Part shown: positions 17,971 to 24,843 of the stretch, one piece after another
Numbering within the stretch: the first letter of the stretch is position 1
Layout: the number at the start of each line of letters is the position of its first letter
Origin: DATFVB01 sp963714035
GTDB lineage: Bacteria > Acidobacteriota > Thermoanaerobaculia > UBA5066 > DATFVB01
Assembly: GCA_963714035.1 (NCBI GenBank)
Contig: OY970224.1
Coordinates: 3,658,001-3,722,000 of the forward strand
Direction: 5' to 3'
DNA length: 64,000 nt
Made by a program: the position numbers and the translations under genes
The notes under the pieces: model-generated
What the model was told of the DNA's origin: nothing
The model's database searches: none
What the model saw: the letters and a program-made list of their open reading frames with translations, nothing else

Positions 17971-19125
17971 ATGAAGTCGAACCGGTCGCGCCTCGCGTTC
18001 GTGATCGCCTCCCTCGTCGCGCTCGTTCTCCTGACCGCGCTCAAGGGCCCGGTGCTCTCTCCCGGGCGGGATCCGGTGCTCAAGCCGCTCGCGATCTTCA
18101 CGGAGGTCCTCAATCTCACGCGGAGCAACTACGTCGAGCCGGTGGACGTCTCGACGCTTCTCGCCGGCGCCTACGACGGCGTGACCGACGCGATCGATCC
18201 TTTCTCCTATTACGTCTCGGGAGACCGGATGTCGCGCTACCGGGCTTTCGAGGAATCCAGGCCGCTCGATTCCGGACTGGTGCTCGGGCGCCGGGGCGGC
18301 TTCGCCTACGTCGTGGCGCCGGTTCCCGGCTCTCCGGCCGACGCGGCGGGGATCAAATCCGGGGACGTGATCCTCGCGATCGACGGGACCCCGACCCGCA
18401 ACCAGGCGCTCTGGGAGATCGAGTCGAACGTGGCCGGTCCGGAAGGCTCGACGGTCTCGCTGAAGATTCTCCGGGGGGGCGACGAGCGCGAAGTGACCGT
18501 GAAGCTCACGCGGAAAAAATATACGCCGTCGGCGGTCTCCGAGAAGGCCGAGGACCGCGTTCCGGTGATCCGGGTGCCGTATTTCGCTCCGGGGACCGCG
18601 GCCGCCGTCGAGAAGGCCCTGAAGTCGGAGGCTCGCACCGGGACCGTGATCGTCGACGTGCGCGATTCGGCGGGCGGCGACGTGGACGAGGCCGTGCGGA
18701 CGGCGTCGCTCTTCATCCCCGCCGGCGCCGTCGGGAAGCTCTCCGGAAAGAAGATCCCGCCGCGCGACCTCGACACGGTCGGCAGCCGCGTGTGGAGCGG
18801 AAAAACGATCGTCCTGATCGACAGCGGCACGGGGGGAGCCCCGGAGATCTTCGCGGGCGCCCTGCACGACCGCGCGGACGCGGCGCTCGTGGGAGAGCCG
18901 ACCGCGGGAATGGGCATCGTCCAGCGGCTGCTTCCGATGAGCTCGGGAGGAGCGCTGTACCTCACGGTGGGCGAATACGTCTCCCCGTCGGGAACCGAGC
19001 TGACCGGCAAGGGACTTCGTCCCACGGCTCGCGTCGATCTCTTTCCGGACGACGCCGGCGGCGACGCGATCCTGAAGAAAGCCGTCGAGATCGCCCACGG
19101 CGCCCCCGCGAAAGCGGCGGCGTAG
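17971..19125 (+). CDS. S41 (C-terminal processing protease) homologue lacking catalytic residues
   Basis: A 384-residue protein with an N-terminal membrane anchor (residues 7-24), a PDZ domain (VVAPVPGSPADAAGIKSGDVI) and an S41 peptidase fold. In active Prc/CtpA the motif is SASASEI with Lys 25 residues later (GExTFGKG). Here it reads GTGGAPEI and GEPTAGMG: nucleophile Ser is Gly289 and general-base Lys is Met314, at the right spacing. It is therefore predicted to be inactive. The start ATG 17971 is chosen because TAGAAT lies 7 nt upstream; an earlier ATG at 17944 would add nine residues. envC-ctp-yibQ order is common in Gram-negatives, so a scaffolding role in septal peptidoglycan control is plausible. 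Confidence 0.88.
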   Translation: MKSNRSRLAFVIASLVALVLLTALKGPVLSPGRDPVLKPLAIFTEVLNLTRSNYVEPVDVSTLLAGAYDGVTDAIDPFSYYVSGDRMSRYRAFEESRPLDSGLVLGRRGGFAYVVAPVPGSPADAAGIKSGDVILAIDGTPTRNQALWEIESNVAGPEGSTVSLKILRGGDEREVTVKLTRKKYTPSAVSEKAEDRVPVIRVPYFAPGTAAAVEKALKSEARTGTVIVDVRDSAGGDVDEAVRTASLFIPAGAVGKLSGKKIPPRDLDTVGSRVWSGKTIVLIDSGTGGAPEIFAGALHDRADAALVGEPTAGMGIVQRLLPMSSGGALYLTVGEYVSPSGTELTGKGLRPTARVDLFPDDAGGDAILKKAVEIAHGAPAKAAA

Positions 19126-19183
19126 CCGGGCCATTCCTTCCCGGCCGGGCCCCGGCCGCCCGCGCGCGCGCGCTTCCGGCGGG

Positions 19184-20059
19184 CTGCGCCGACTTCTCTT
19201 CGCCGCCGTCTTCTTCGGGGCCGGTTTCGGCGCGGCGCTGTGGTGGAAACGCACGCCGCCGCCTGCCGCCGCTCCCGCCCCTGCCGCGAAGCCGACGGCG
19301 AGAGCGCAGCCCCGCCCGGCGGCGCGTCCGACGGCGCGGCGTCCCCCTTCACGCGAGGAAGGGATCGTCCTCGCCGACGATCCGTCGCCCGATCCGCGCC
19401 TCGCGATCGTCGTCGACGACCTCGGAAACGACGGCGCCGCGCTCGGCCGCGTCGTCGCGATCGCCGAGCCGCTCGCCGGGGCGGTGCTTCCGGGTCTTCC
19501 GCACAGCCGCGAGACGGCCCTCTCGCTTCGGTCCGCGGGGAAGGAGGTCCTCCTCCACCTGCCGATGGAGCCGCTCGATCCTCACGCGAAGCCCGGTCCG
19601 GGGCTCGTGCGCACGGCGATGACCTCCGCGGAGATCGGCGAGGTGCTCGCGGCGGACCTCGAGGACGTTCCCGGCGCGGCCGGCGTGAACAACCACATGG
19701 GCTCGAAAGCGACGGCGGACCGGAGGACGATGGACGCCGTTCTGTCCATCCTCGCAAAGCGCGGGCTCTTCTTCCTCGACAGCCGAACCACGGCGTTCAC
19801 CGTCGCCGCCAGGGAGGCGGGCCGACTCGGCGTGCCGTGCCGCTCCCGGTCGGTCTTCCTCGACGACGTTCCCGAAGAGTCCGCGATCCTCGGGCAGCTC
19901 GATCGGGCCGTCGCGGAGGCGCGGTCGGAAGGAGCGGCGGTCGCGATCGGCCATCCGCATTCGGCGACGCTCGCGGTCCTCGAGCGGGAGCTTCCCCGGC
20001 TGCGCGAGGAAGGCGTCCGTCTGGTCGCGGTTTCGGAGTTGCTCACGGGCGGGGAATGA
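19184..20059 (+). CDS. yibQ: YibQ-like divergent polysaccharide deacetylase family protein, start uncertain
   Basis: Periplasmic NodB-fold relative usually encoded beside envC. The frame contains RLAIVVDDLGNDGAALGRV, AVLPGLPHSRETAL, LLHLPMEPLDPH, NNHMGSKAT, FFLDSRTT and AIGHPH, the family pattern. It begins with a hydrophobic anchor LRRLLFAAVFFGAGFGAALW and a Pro/Ala linker. No ATG, GTG or TTG exists between the in-frame stop at 19073-19075 and GTG 19484, which lies inside the conserved domain. CTG at 19184 gives the best signal anchor; ATT at 19133 is another choice. An unusual start or a lost base upstream are both possible. About 290 residues. Confidence 0.75.
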   Translation: MRRLLFAAVFFGAGFGAALWWKRTPPPAAAPAPAAKPTARAQPRPAARPTARRPPSREEGIVLADDPSPDPRLAIVVDDLGNDGAALGRVVAIAEPLAGAVLPGLPHSRETALSLRSAGKEVLLHLPMEPLDPHAKPGPGLVRTAMTSAEIGEVLAADLEDVPGAAGVNNHMGSKATADRRTMDAVLSILAKRGLFFLDSRTTAFTVAAREAGRLGVPCRSRSVFLDDVPEESAILGQLDRAVAEARSEGAAVAIGHPHSATLAVLERELPRLREEGVRLVAVSELLTGGE

Positions 20060-20070
20060 CTGGCGGATAA

Positions 20071-20130
20071 AGTCGCGAGGCGTCCCGTCACGACTCGAAG
20101 GTCGGGCCCGGGACTCGCGACTAACTTTTC
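20071..20130 (+). terminator. Probable terminator between convergent yibQ and mazG
   Basis: AGTCGCGAG (20071-20079) pairs with CTCGCGACT (20114-20122), with an inner GTCCCG/CGGGAC pair, followed by AACTTTTCTC on the plus strand. It ends the long plus-strand envelope chain and overlaps the mazG stop. Confidence 0.55.
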
Positions 20131-20891
20131 TCTTCCTCCTTCACGGCGTTCCACCACCGATCGAGCTCCACGGCGCTGCAGGCGCCGACGTCTTTTCCTT
20201 CGCGTCGCGCGCGCTCGGACACCGCGCGGAAGCGGCGGCGGAATTTGAGGTTGGCGCCCCGAAGAGCGCGCTCCGGGTCGACCCCCGAGCGCCGGGCCCA
20301 GTTCGCGAGCGCGAAGAGCAGGTCGCCGAGCTCTTCCTCCGTCCCGGCGCGATCTCCCTCCCGCTGGGCGGCGCGGGCTTCCGCGATCTCCTCCTCGACC
20401 TTCCCGAGGAGATCCGCGTTTCTCTCCCATTCGAAGCCGAGCCCGGCCGCGCGTTCGCTCATTCGCAGGGCGACCGACAGGGCGGGCAGCGTCGCGGGAA
20501 CCCCTTCGAGGGGATCGTCGGCCCTGTCCCCGGAAAGCCTCTTCCGACGCTCCCAGCTCGCCCGCACGGCGTCGGCGTCGCGCGCCTTCTCGTCGCCGAA
20601 GACGTGCGGATGCCGCTCGATCATTTTCGATTCGATCGCCGAGGCGACGTCGTCGATCGAGAACCAGCCCTTTTCCTGCGCGAGACGCGCGACGAAGAAG
20701 ATCTGGAAGAGAAGGTCGCCGAGCTCGTCCCGCAGGCGGCGGCCGTCGTTCCCGTCGAGCGTCTCGAGAAGCTCGTGCGTCTCCTCGAGAATGTAGGTCG
20801 AGATCGACGCGAAGGTCTGCTCGCGGTCCCACGGGCATTCCCGGCGGAGCCGTTCGACGAGGGCTTCCAGTCGCGAGAAAGCGTCGGCCAC
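20121..20891 (-). CDS. mazG: MazG nucleoside triphosphate pyrophosphohydrolase
   Basis: Hydrolyses NTPs to NMP and pyrophosphate, a housecleaning enzyme of the cytosol. 256 residues with two MazG repeats: CPWDREQTFASISTYILEETHE...DELGDLLFQ (residues 19-64) and KVEEEIAEAR...EEELGDLLFALANWARR in the second half; the paired EExxE and DELGD metal-binding motifs are intact. The start is GTG 20891 with TAGACT 6 nt upstream and no Shine-Dalgarno, matching the leaderless pattern seen elsewhere. Converges with yibQ. Confidence 0.95.
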   Translation of the reverse strand: MADAFSRLEALVERLRRECPWDREQTFASISTYILEETHELLETLDGNDGRRLRDELGDLLFQIFFVARLAQEKGWFSIDDVASAIESKMIERHPHVFGDEKARDADAVRASWERRKRLSGDRADDPLEGVPATLPALSVALRMSERAAGLGFEWERNADLLGKVEEEIAEARAAQREGDRAGTEEELGDLLFALANWARRSGVDPERALRGANLKFRRRFRAVSERARREGKDVGACSAVELDRWWNAVKEEEKS

Positions 20892-20923
20892 CGCGGGAGT
20901 CTAGTCGCTTCGCGTCGTGCTGC

Positions 20924-21061
20924 GGGCTTGCCGCCCCATGGCTCACGCAGCGAGCGACGAGCTTGCCGCGCCGACTTGCCCGCCGAAGCGGTTGGCGCGA
21001 AGGCGGCGTGCGGGCGGGCTTGCCGCGCCATAGCTCGCGCAGCGAGCGACGGCGGGTTGCC
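20924..21061. repeat. Two direct copies of a ~38-bp repeat
   Basis: GGGCTTGCCGC...GCTCACGCAGCGAGCGACG (from 20924) recurs with few changes from 21016 (GGGCTTGCCGC...GCTCGCGCAGCGAGCGACG). They fill most of the 214-bp gap between divergent mazG and the DUF1844 gene. No gene visible in the gap. Confidence 0.7.
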
Positions 21062-21105
21062 GGGCGACGGACCGGGTGCTAATCTTCGGCAAACCGAGGT
21101 GTTCC

Positions 21106-21555
21106 GTGGCGGACGAAGAGAAGCCGATCAAAGTTTCCGATTTCCGGATGTTCACGCCGGACGGCGAGCTCAAACCGGAGTTTCGGGATCTCGAGAACGC
21201 TTCCGAACCCGAGCCCCCGCCCGCCGCCCCGCCGCCCGCGGCCGAGGCGCCGACGGCGGAGCCGGAGCCCGAGCCGCCGCCTCCCGGCGAGGCCGATCCC
21301 GACTTCGTCGACCTCGTTCGGTCGCTGGCGACGAGCGCCTACACCGCTCTCGGCCTCCTGTCCGACCCCGGGGCGGTCGCCGCCCGGGACCTCGTCGGCG
21401 CCCGCCGGATGATCGAATGGCTCGCGCTCCTCGAACGCAAGACGCGCAACAACGTCACCTTCGCGGAACAGGACCTTTTGAACCGCGCCCTCTACGAGCT
21501 GAGAATGGCCTACGTGGAGGCGAGCGGAGTCGCGACACCGCCGCCGACGCGCTGA
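21106..21555 (+). CDS. DUF1844 domain protein
   Basis: A 149-residue protein: IKVSDFRMFTPDGELKPEF at the N-terminus, a Pro/Glu/Ala-rich linker (about residues 35-65), then the DUF1844 helix region FVDLVRSLATSAYTALGLL...LERKTRNNVTFAEQDLLNRALYELRMAYVE. GTG 21106 is preferred because GAGGTG lies just upstream; another GTG at 21076 is in frame. The DUF1844 function is unknown. The stop is directly followed by the ATG of the next gene, so the two are co-translated. Confidence 0.88.
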   Translation: MADEEKPIKVSDFRMFTPDGELKPEFRDLENASEPEPPPAAPPPAAEAPTAEPEPEPPPPGEADPDFVDLVRSLATSAYTALGLLSDPGAVAARDLVGARRMIEWLALLERKTRNNVTFAEQDLLNRALYELRMAYVEASGVATPPPTR

Positions 21556-23463
21556 ATGCATAGGCTCGCCGCCGGGGTCCTCATCCTGCTGTCGATCGCG
21601 GCCGCGGCGGGCGCGCAGGGCATCGCCGAAACGGACGCCCCTCCCGACGAGAGCGCGGCCGCGGATCGGGTTTCGCCGCTTCCGCCGCCGGCCACCCGCT
21701 CCGGGCTGCGCGGGCGGTGGTTCGAGTTCCTCTCCGCGCTGAACGACGACGATTTTCCGTCGGCGCGGCTGGCGAGCGCCGACCTGCTCCGAACCGCGAG
21801 CCGCGTCGGGATCGCGAGGCTCTCCGACTTCTCGCGCGCGGCTCTGTACCAGGCCCGGCTCGCCGACCGGCAGGGAAAGGCGGACCGGGCCGCCCTCGCG
21901 ATCGACACGGCGATCCAGCTCGATCCCGATCTCGTCGATCCCCGGTGGGAAAAAGCGCGCCTCGCCTGGTCGCGTCGCGATTACGCGGGCTCCGCCGCCG
22001 CCGTCGGCGAAGCGCTCACCGCGCTGTTCCAGGCGGAGGAGTCTCGCCGCGAATTCGTGTCCAACGCCGCCCTCCTCGTCGGCGCGTCGTTCGCTCTGGC
22101 CGCCGCGGGGCTCGTGCTCGCCCTCACGCTGCGATACGTGAGGCGGATTCTCCATTCGATCCGCGAGCGCGCGGAACCGGTGTTCGGGCGCGGAGGAACG
22201 GTCGCGCTGGCGCTCGTCGTGCTGGGGCTGCCGCTCTGGCTGTCGTTCGGCCCCTTCTGGCTCCTCCTCTACTGGGCCGTGCTCGTGTGCGTTCACGCGG
22301 GAGCGCGGGAACGCGCGGTGCTCGTGGGAGCGCTGCTCGTCGTCGGTTTCCTCGGCCCTCTCTCGAACGCCATCGCGGACCGCAACCTCATCGCCCGGTC
22401 GCCCCTCGTCTCGGCGGCCGTGGACCTCGACGAGAAGAAGGAAGAGGGCGGCTCGGTCGATCTCCTGCGGCGCGCTTCGCAGGTCTTCTCCGAGGACCCG
22501 GACGTCTGGTTCCTGCTCGGGCGGTTCGCGCAGCGGCGCGACGACTACGACGAGGCGTCGGCCGACTACGCGCGAGCGCTGAAGGACGATCCGGGCAACT
22601 TTCGCGCGATGATCGGTATCGGCGACATCCATTTCTGGCAGGGGGATCTCGGTGAAGCGATGACCGACTACCGGGACGCGATCCAGATGCGGCCCGGATC
22701 GGCGCTCGCGTGGTACAACCTCTCGCTCGCGCAGGGGGACGCCTACCTCTTCGACCAGCAGAAGGAGTCGCTCGCCAGCGCGCGCCGGCTCTCTCCGCGC
22801 GACGTGGACCGCTGGATCGAGTCGCCTTCGTTCGCGCGCGTCCTTTCGCTCGACTATTCGATCGACGAAGCGGAACGTCGGTCGCGGCAATGGACCCGGG
22901 AGGTCAAGAGCCAGTCGCTGCCCGGCCTGGGCCATGCCTGGTCCCCCGAGGACCTGATCCTCGTGCCGACGTCGATCGGCCCGTGGCTCGCGCTCCTGAT
23001 CGGTCTCGTGCTCGGCGGGGTCGCGGCGCGGCAACGCTGGGGAGCGCGGGAGTGCGCGCGGTGCGGGAAGGCCTTCTGCCGGCGCTGCAAGGCGCCCGGG
23101 TCGGCGGCCCTGTACTGCGCCGCCTGCGACCGGCTGCTCTCGGGCAAAGAGGCGGGGGACATCGCGTCCCACGTGGCCCGGTCGGAAGAAGCCCGACGCA
23201 ACGTGCGCCAGCGCCAGCGAGAGGCGCGATGGCTCTCGGTCGTCTTTCCGGGAGCGCGCCGCATGTCGGAAGGGCAGCCGGTGACCGGATTCCTCATCCT
23301 GTTCGGGTTCTTCCTCTTCGTCCTCGTCGCGCTCGCCGGCGGCCGCATCTACCCGGTGCGGTCGCTGCCGACGGCGACGTACTTTCCGGTTCGCGAGATC
23401 GCCGCGACCTTCCTGGCGTTCACGGTCTGGCTGGCGTCGAATCTCGGGGCGGCGAGGGGCTGA
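21556..23463 (+). CDS. TPR membrane protein with zinc-ribbon
   Basis: A 635-residue protein with no name I can give. A signal peptide (1-20) leads into a TPR-like helical region, two to four membrane segments around residues 170-270, a second TPR block (DPDVWFLLGRFAQRRDDYDEASADYARALKDDP and following repeats, about 310-400), another membrane segment near 480, then a zinc ribbon CARCGKAFCRRCK...YCAACDRL (about 497-525) and two C-terminal membrane segments. Cys pairs are spaced for one or two metal sites. The order DUF1844-this-DUF4388 suggests a unit on one transcript. Role unknown; an envelope assembly or sensing function is only a guess. Confidence 0.78.
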   Translation: MHRLAAGVLILLSIAAAAGAQGIAETDAPPDESAAADRVSPLPPPATRSGLRGRWFEFLSALNDDDFPSARLASADLLRTASRVGIARLSDFSRAALYQARLADRQGKADRAALAIDTAIQLDPDLVDPRWEKARLAWSRRDYAGSAAAVGEALTALFQAEESRREFVSNAALLVGASFALAAAGLVLALTLRYVRRILHSIRERAEPVFGRGGTVALALVVLGLPLWLSFGPFWLLLYWAVLVCVHAGARERAVLVGALLVVGFLGPLSNAIADRNLIARSPLVSAAVDLDEKKEEGGSVDLLRRASQVFSEDPDVWFLLGRFAQRRDDYDEASADYARALKDDPGNFRAMIGIGDIHFWQGDLGEAMTDYRDAIQMRPGSALAWYNLSLAQGDAYLFDQQKESLASARRLSPRDVDRWIESPSFARVLSLDYSIDEAERRSRQWTREVKSQSLPGLGHAWSPEDLILVPTSIGPWLALLIGLVLGGVAARQRWGARECARCGKAFCRRCKAPGSAALYCAACDRLLSGKEAGDIASHVARSEEARRNVRQRQREARWLSVVFPGARRMSEGQPVTGFLILFGFFLFVLVALAGGRIYPVRSLPTATYFPVREIAATFLAFTVWLASNLGAARG

Positions 23464-23469
23464 GCGGCG

Positions 23470-24750
23470 ATGGCGCTCCGGGGCACCCTCCGCGACTTCT
23501 CGCTCGGCGAGATCCTCCAGCTGATCAGCTTCCAGAGGAAGACGGGAGTCCTGACCGTCGAAGGAGAGGAGGATACCGTTTCCGTCTCGTTCCTCGACGG
23601 GAAGGTCGTCGCCGCGGACTCCCTCAAGCGCCGTTTCGAGAACCGCCTCGGGAATCTCCTCGTCCGCGCCGGAAAGCTGACGCCCGCGGTGCTGACCGAA
23701 GTGCTCGAGGAGCAGAAGCGGCTCGAGCAGAGGTTGGGTTTCGTGCTCATCAACCGCGGGCTCGTGACGCCCGCCGATCTCCAGGCGGCGCTCCGGACGC
23801 AGATCCTGAACCTGATCTACCGCCTGTTCCGGTGGAGCGACGGCCGCTATTACTTCTCCCAGGAGAAATCGGTCGAATACGAGGTCGACCACTTCACTCC
23901 CGTCGCGACGGAGAACATCCTGATGGAGGCGGCCCGGATGAGCGACGAGTGGCCGCTGATCCAGAGCCGCATCCCGTCGCTCGACCTCGTCTTCTCCCGC
24001 GCGCCGGGCGCCGAGAAGCTCGCCGTGATCTCCGAGGAAGAGGCGGCCGCGCCCGGGGCGCTCGCCGTCACGCCGGAGGAAGCGATCGTCTGGAAGCTGA
24101 TCGACGGGAAGCGTTCCGTCACGGAGATCACGGAATCCACGTTCCTCTCCGACTTCGACGTGGTGAAGGCGCTCGACCAGATGCTCGGCCGCCGGCTGAT
24201 CGTCGCGACGGAGCGCAAGCGCGCCGTTCCCGTGCCGGAGGCCGCGCCGCCCCCCGCGCCGCGGGAGGTGATCCCGGCGAACACTCTGGCGGCTCTCGTT
24301 CTCTGGGCCTGTCTCGCGGCGTTGCTTCTCGTCTCGATCGTCTTCCTGCCCCGGAACTCCCTGAACCGGATCCTGAGCGGCGCCCGCGGCAGCTACCTGG
24401 CGCCCGTCGAGAGCTCGATCTCCGTCGCGTGGCTCCAGCGGCTCGACCGCGGGGTCGAAGTGTTCTATCTGAACGAGGGGTTTTACCCGGCGAACTTCTC
24501 GGAGCTCGAATCGGCCGCCGTTCTCGAAGGCGCGGCGCCGATCGAGAGCGGGACGGGAAGCTATCGATACATCCTTCGGGTCAACGACAACAAGTACGAT
24601 CTCTACGGCAAGACTCTCGACGGTAAGCTCAATCCCAGCTTGAGTTTGAGCAGGACGCTCGACCCGGTCGCTCGCCAGACGATGCTGACGGAACATCGGA
24701 AGAAATCGGAGATCCGAAAAAAGGCGGTCAGGATCGATATCGTGAATTGA
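23470..24750 (+). CDS. DUF4388 domain protein with membrane segment
   Basis: A 426-residue protein. The N-terminus MALRGTLRDFSLGEILQLIS begins a DUF4388 (PatA-type) domain with FLDGKVVAADSL; residues about 60-150 form a second helical module (LLVRAGKLTPAVLTEVLEEQ). After a winged-helix-like middle a membrane segment (NTLAALVLWACLAALLLVSI, about 276-296) is followed by a short outside domain that resembles type II secretion/prepilin-like periplasmic folds (FYPANFSELE...YILRVNDNKYDLYG). DUF4388 proteins are found with gliding and signalling systems; function here is unknown. A second DUF4388 protein is at 30.1-31.5 kb. Confidence 0.82.
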   Translation: MALRGTLRDFSLGEILQLISFQRKTGVLTVEGEEDTVSVSFLDGKVVAADSLKRRFENRLGNLLVRAGKLTPAVLTEVLEEQKRLEQRLGFVLINRGLVTPADLQAALRTQILNLIYRLFRWSDGRYYFSQEKSVEYEVDHFTPVATENILMEAARMSDEWPLIQSRIPSLDLVFSRAPGAEKLAVISEEEAAAPGALAVTPEEAIVWKLIDGKRSVTEITESTFLSDFDVVKALDQMLGRRLIVATERKRAVPVPEAAPPPAPREVIPANTLAALVLWACLAALLLVSIVFLPRNSLNRILSGARGSYLAPVESSISVAWLQRLDRGVEVFYLNEGFYPANFSELESAAVLEGAAPIESGTGSYRYILRVNDNKYDLYGKTLDGKLNPSLSLSRTLDPVARQTMLTEHRKKSEIRKKAVRIDIVN

Positions 24751-24766
24751 GTACGGAGTAGTCAGG
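24746..24766 (+). promoter_or_regulatory. HAIR-like operator, candidate HspR site
   Basis: ATTGAGT-N7-AGTCAGG matches the actinobacterial HspR inverted repeat CTTGAGT-N7-ACTCAAG at 11 of 14 positions with the exact spacing. It lies 17 bp upstream of the dnaK -35 and the operon encodes an HspR-like regulator. A separate perfect palindrome GTCAGG-T-CCTGAC (24761-24773) overlaps it and could be the true site. Confidence 0.5.
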
Positions 24767-24782
24767 TCCTGACGCAGTGGAC

Positions 24783-24811
24783 TTGACACCGAGAAGCTCA
24801 TGTTCTAGCAT
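24783..24811 (+). promoter_or_regulatory. Sigma70-type promoter of the dnaK operon
   Basis: TTGACA (24783-24788), 17-bp spacer, TAGCAT (24806-24811), then a leader with AAGGAGG (24827-24833) 10 nt before the dnaK ATG. The best -35/-10 pair in the window. Confidence 0.8.
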
Positions 24812-24843
24812 GGCCCTTCGAAAGGCAAGGAGGGCGCACTCTC

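Noticed and set aside
21079..24801. A 1240-codon minus-strand open frame opposite three plus-strand genes
   Set aside because: Its product is Arg/Glu/Asp-rich and low in hydrophobic residues, as expected from the complement of GC-rich codons; the opposite strand encodes recognisable domains.
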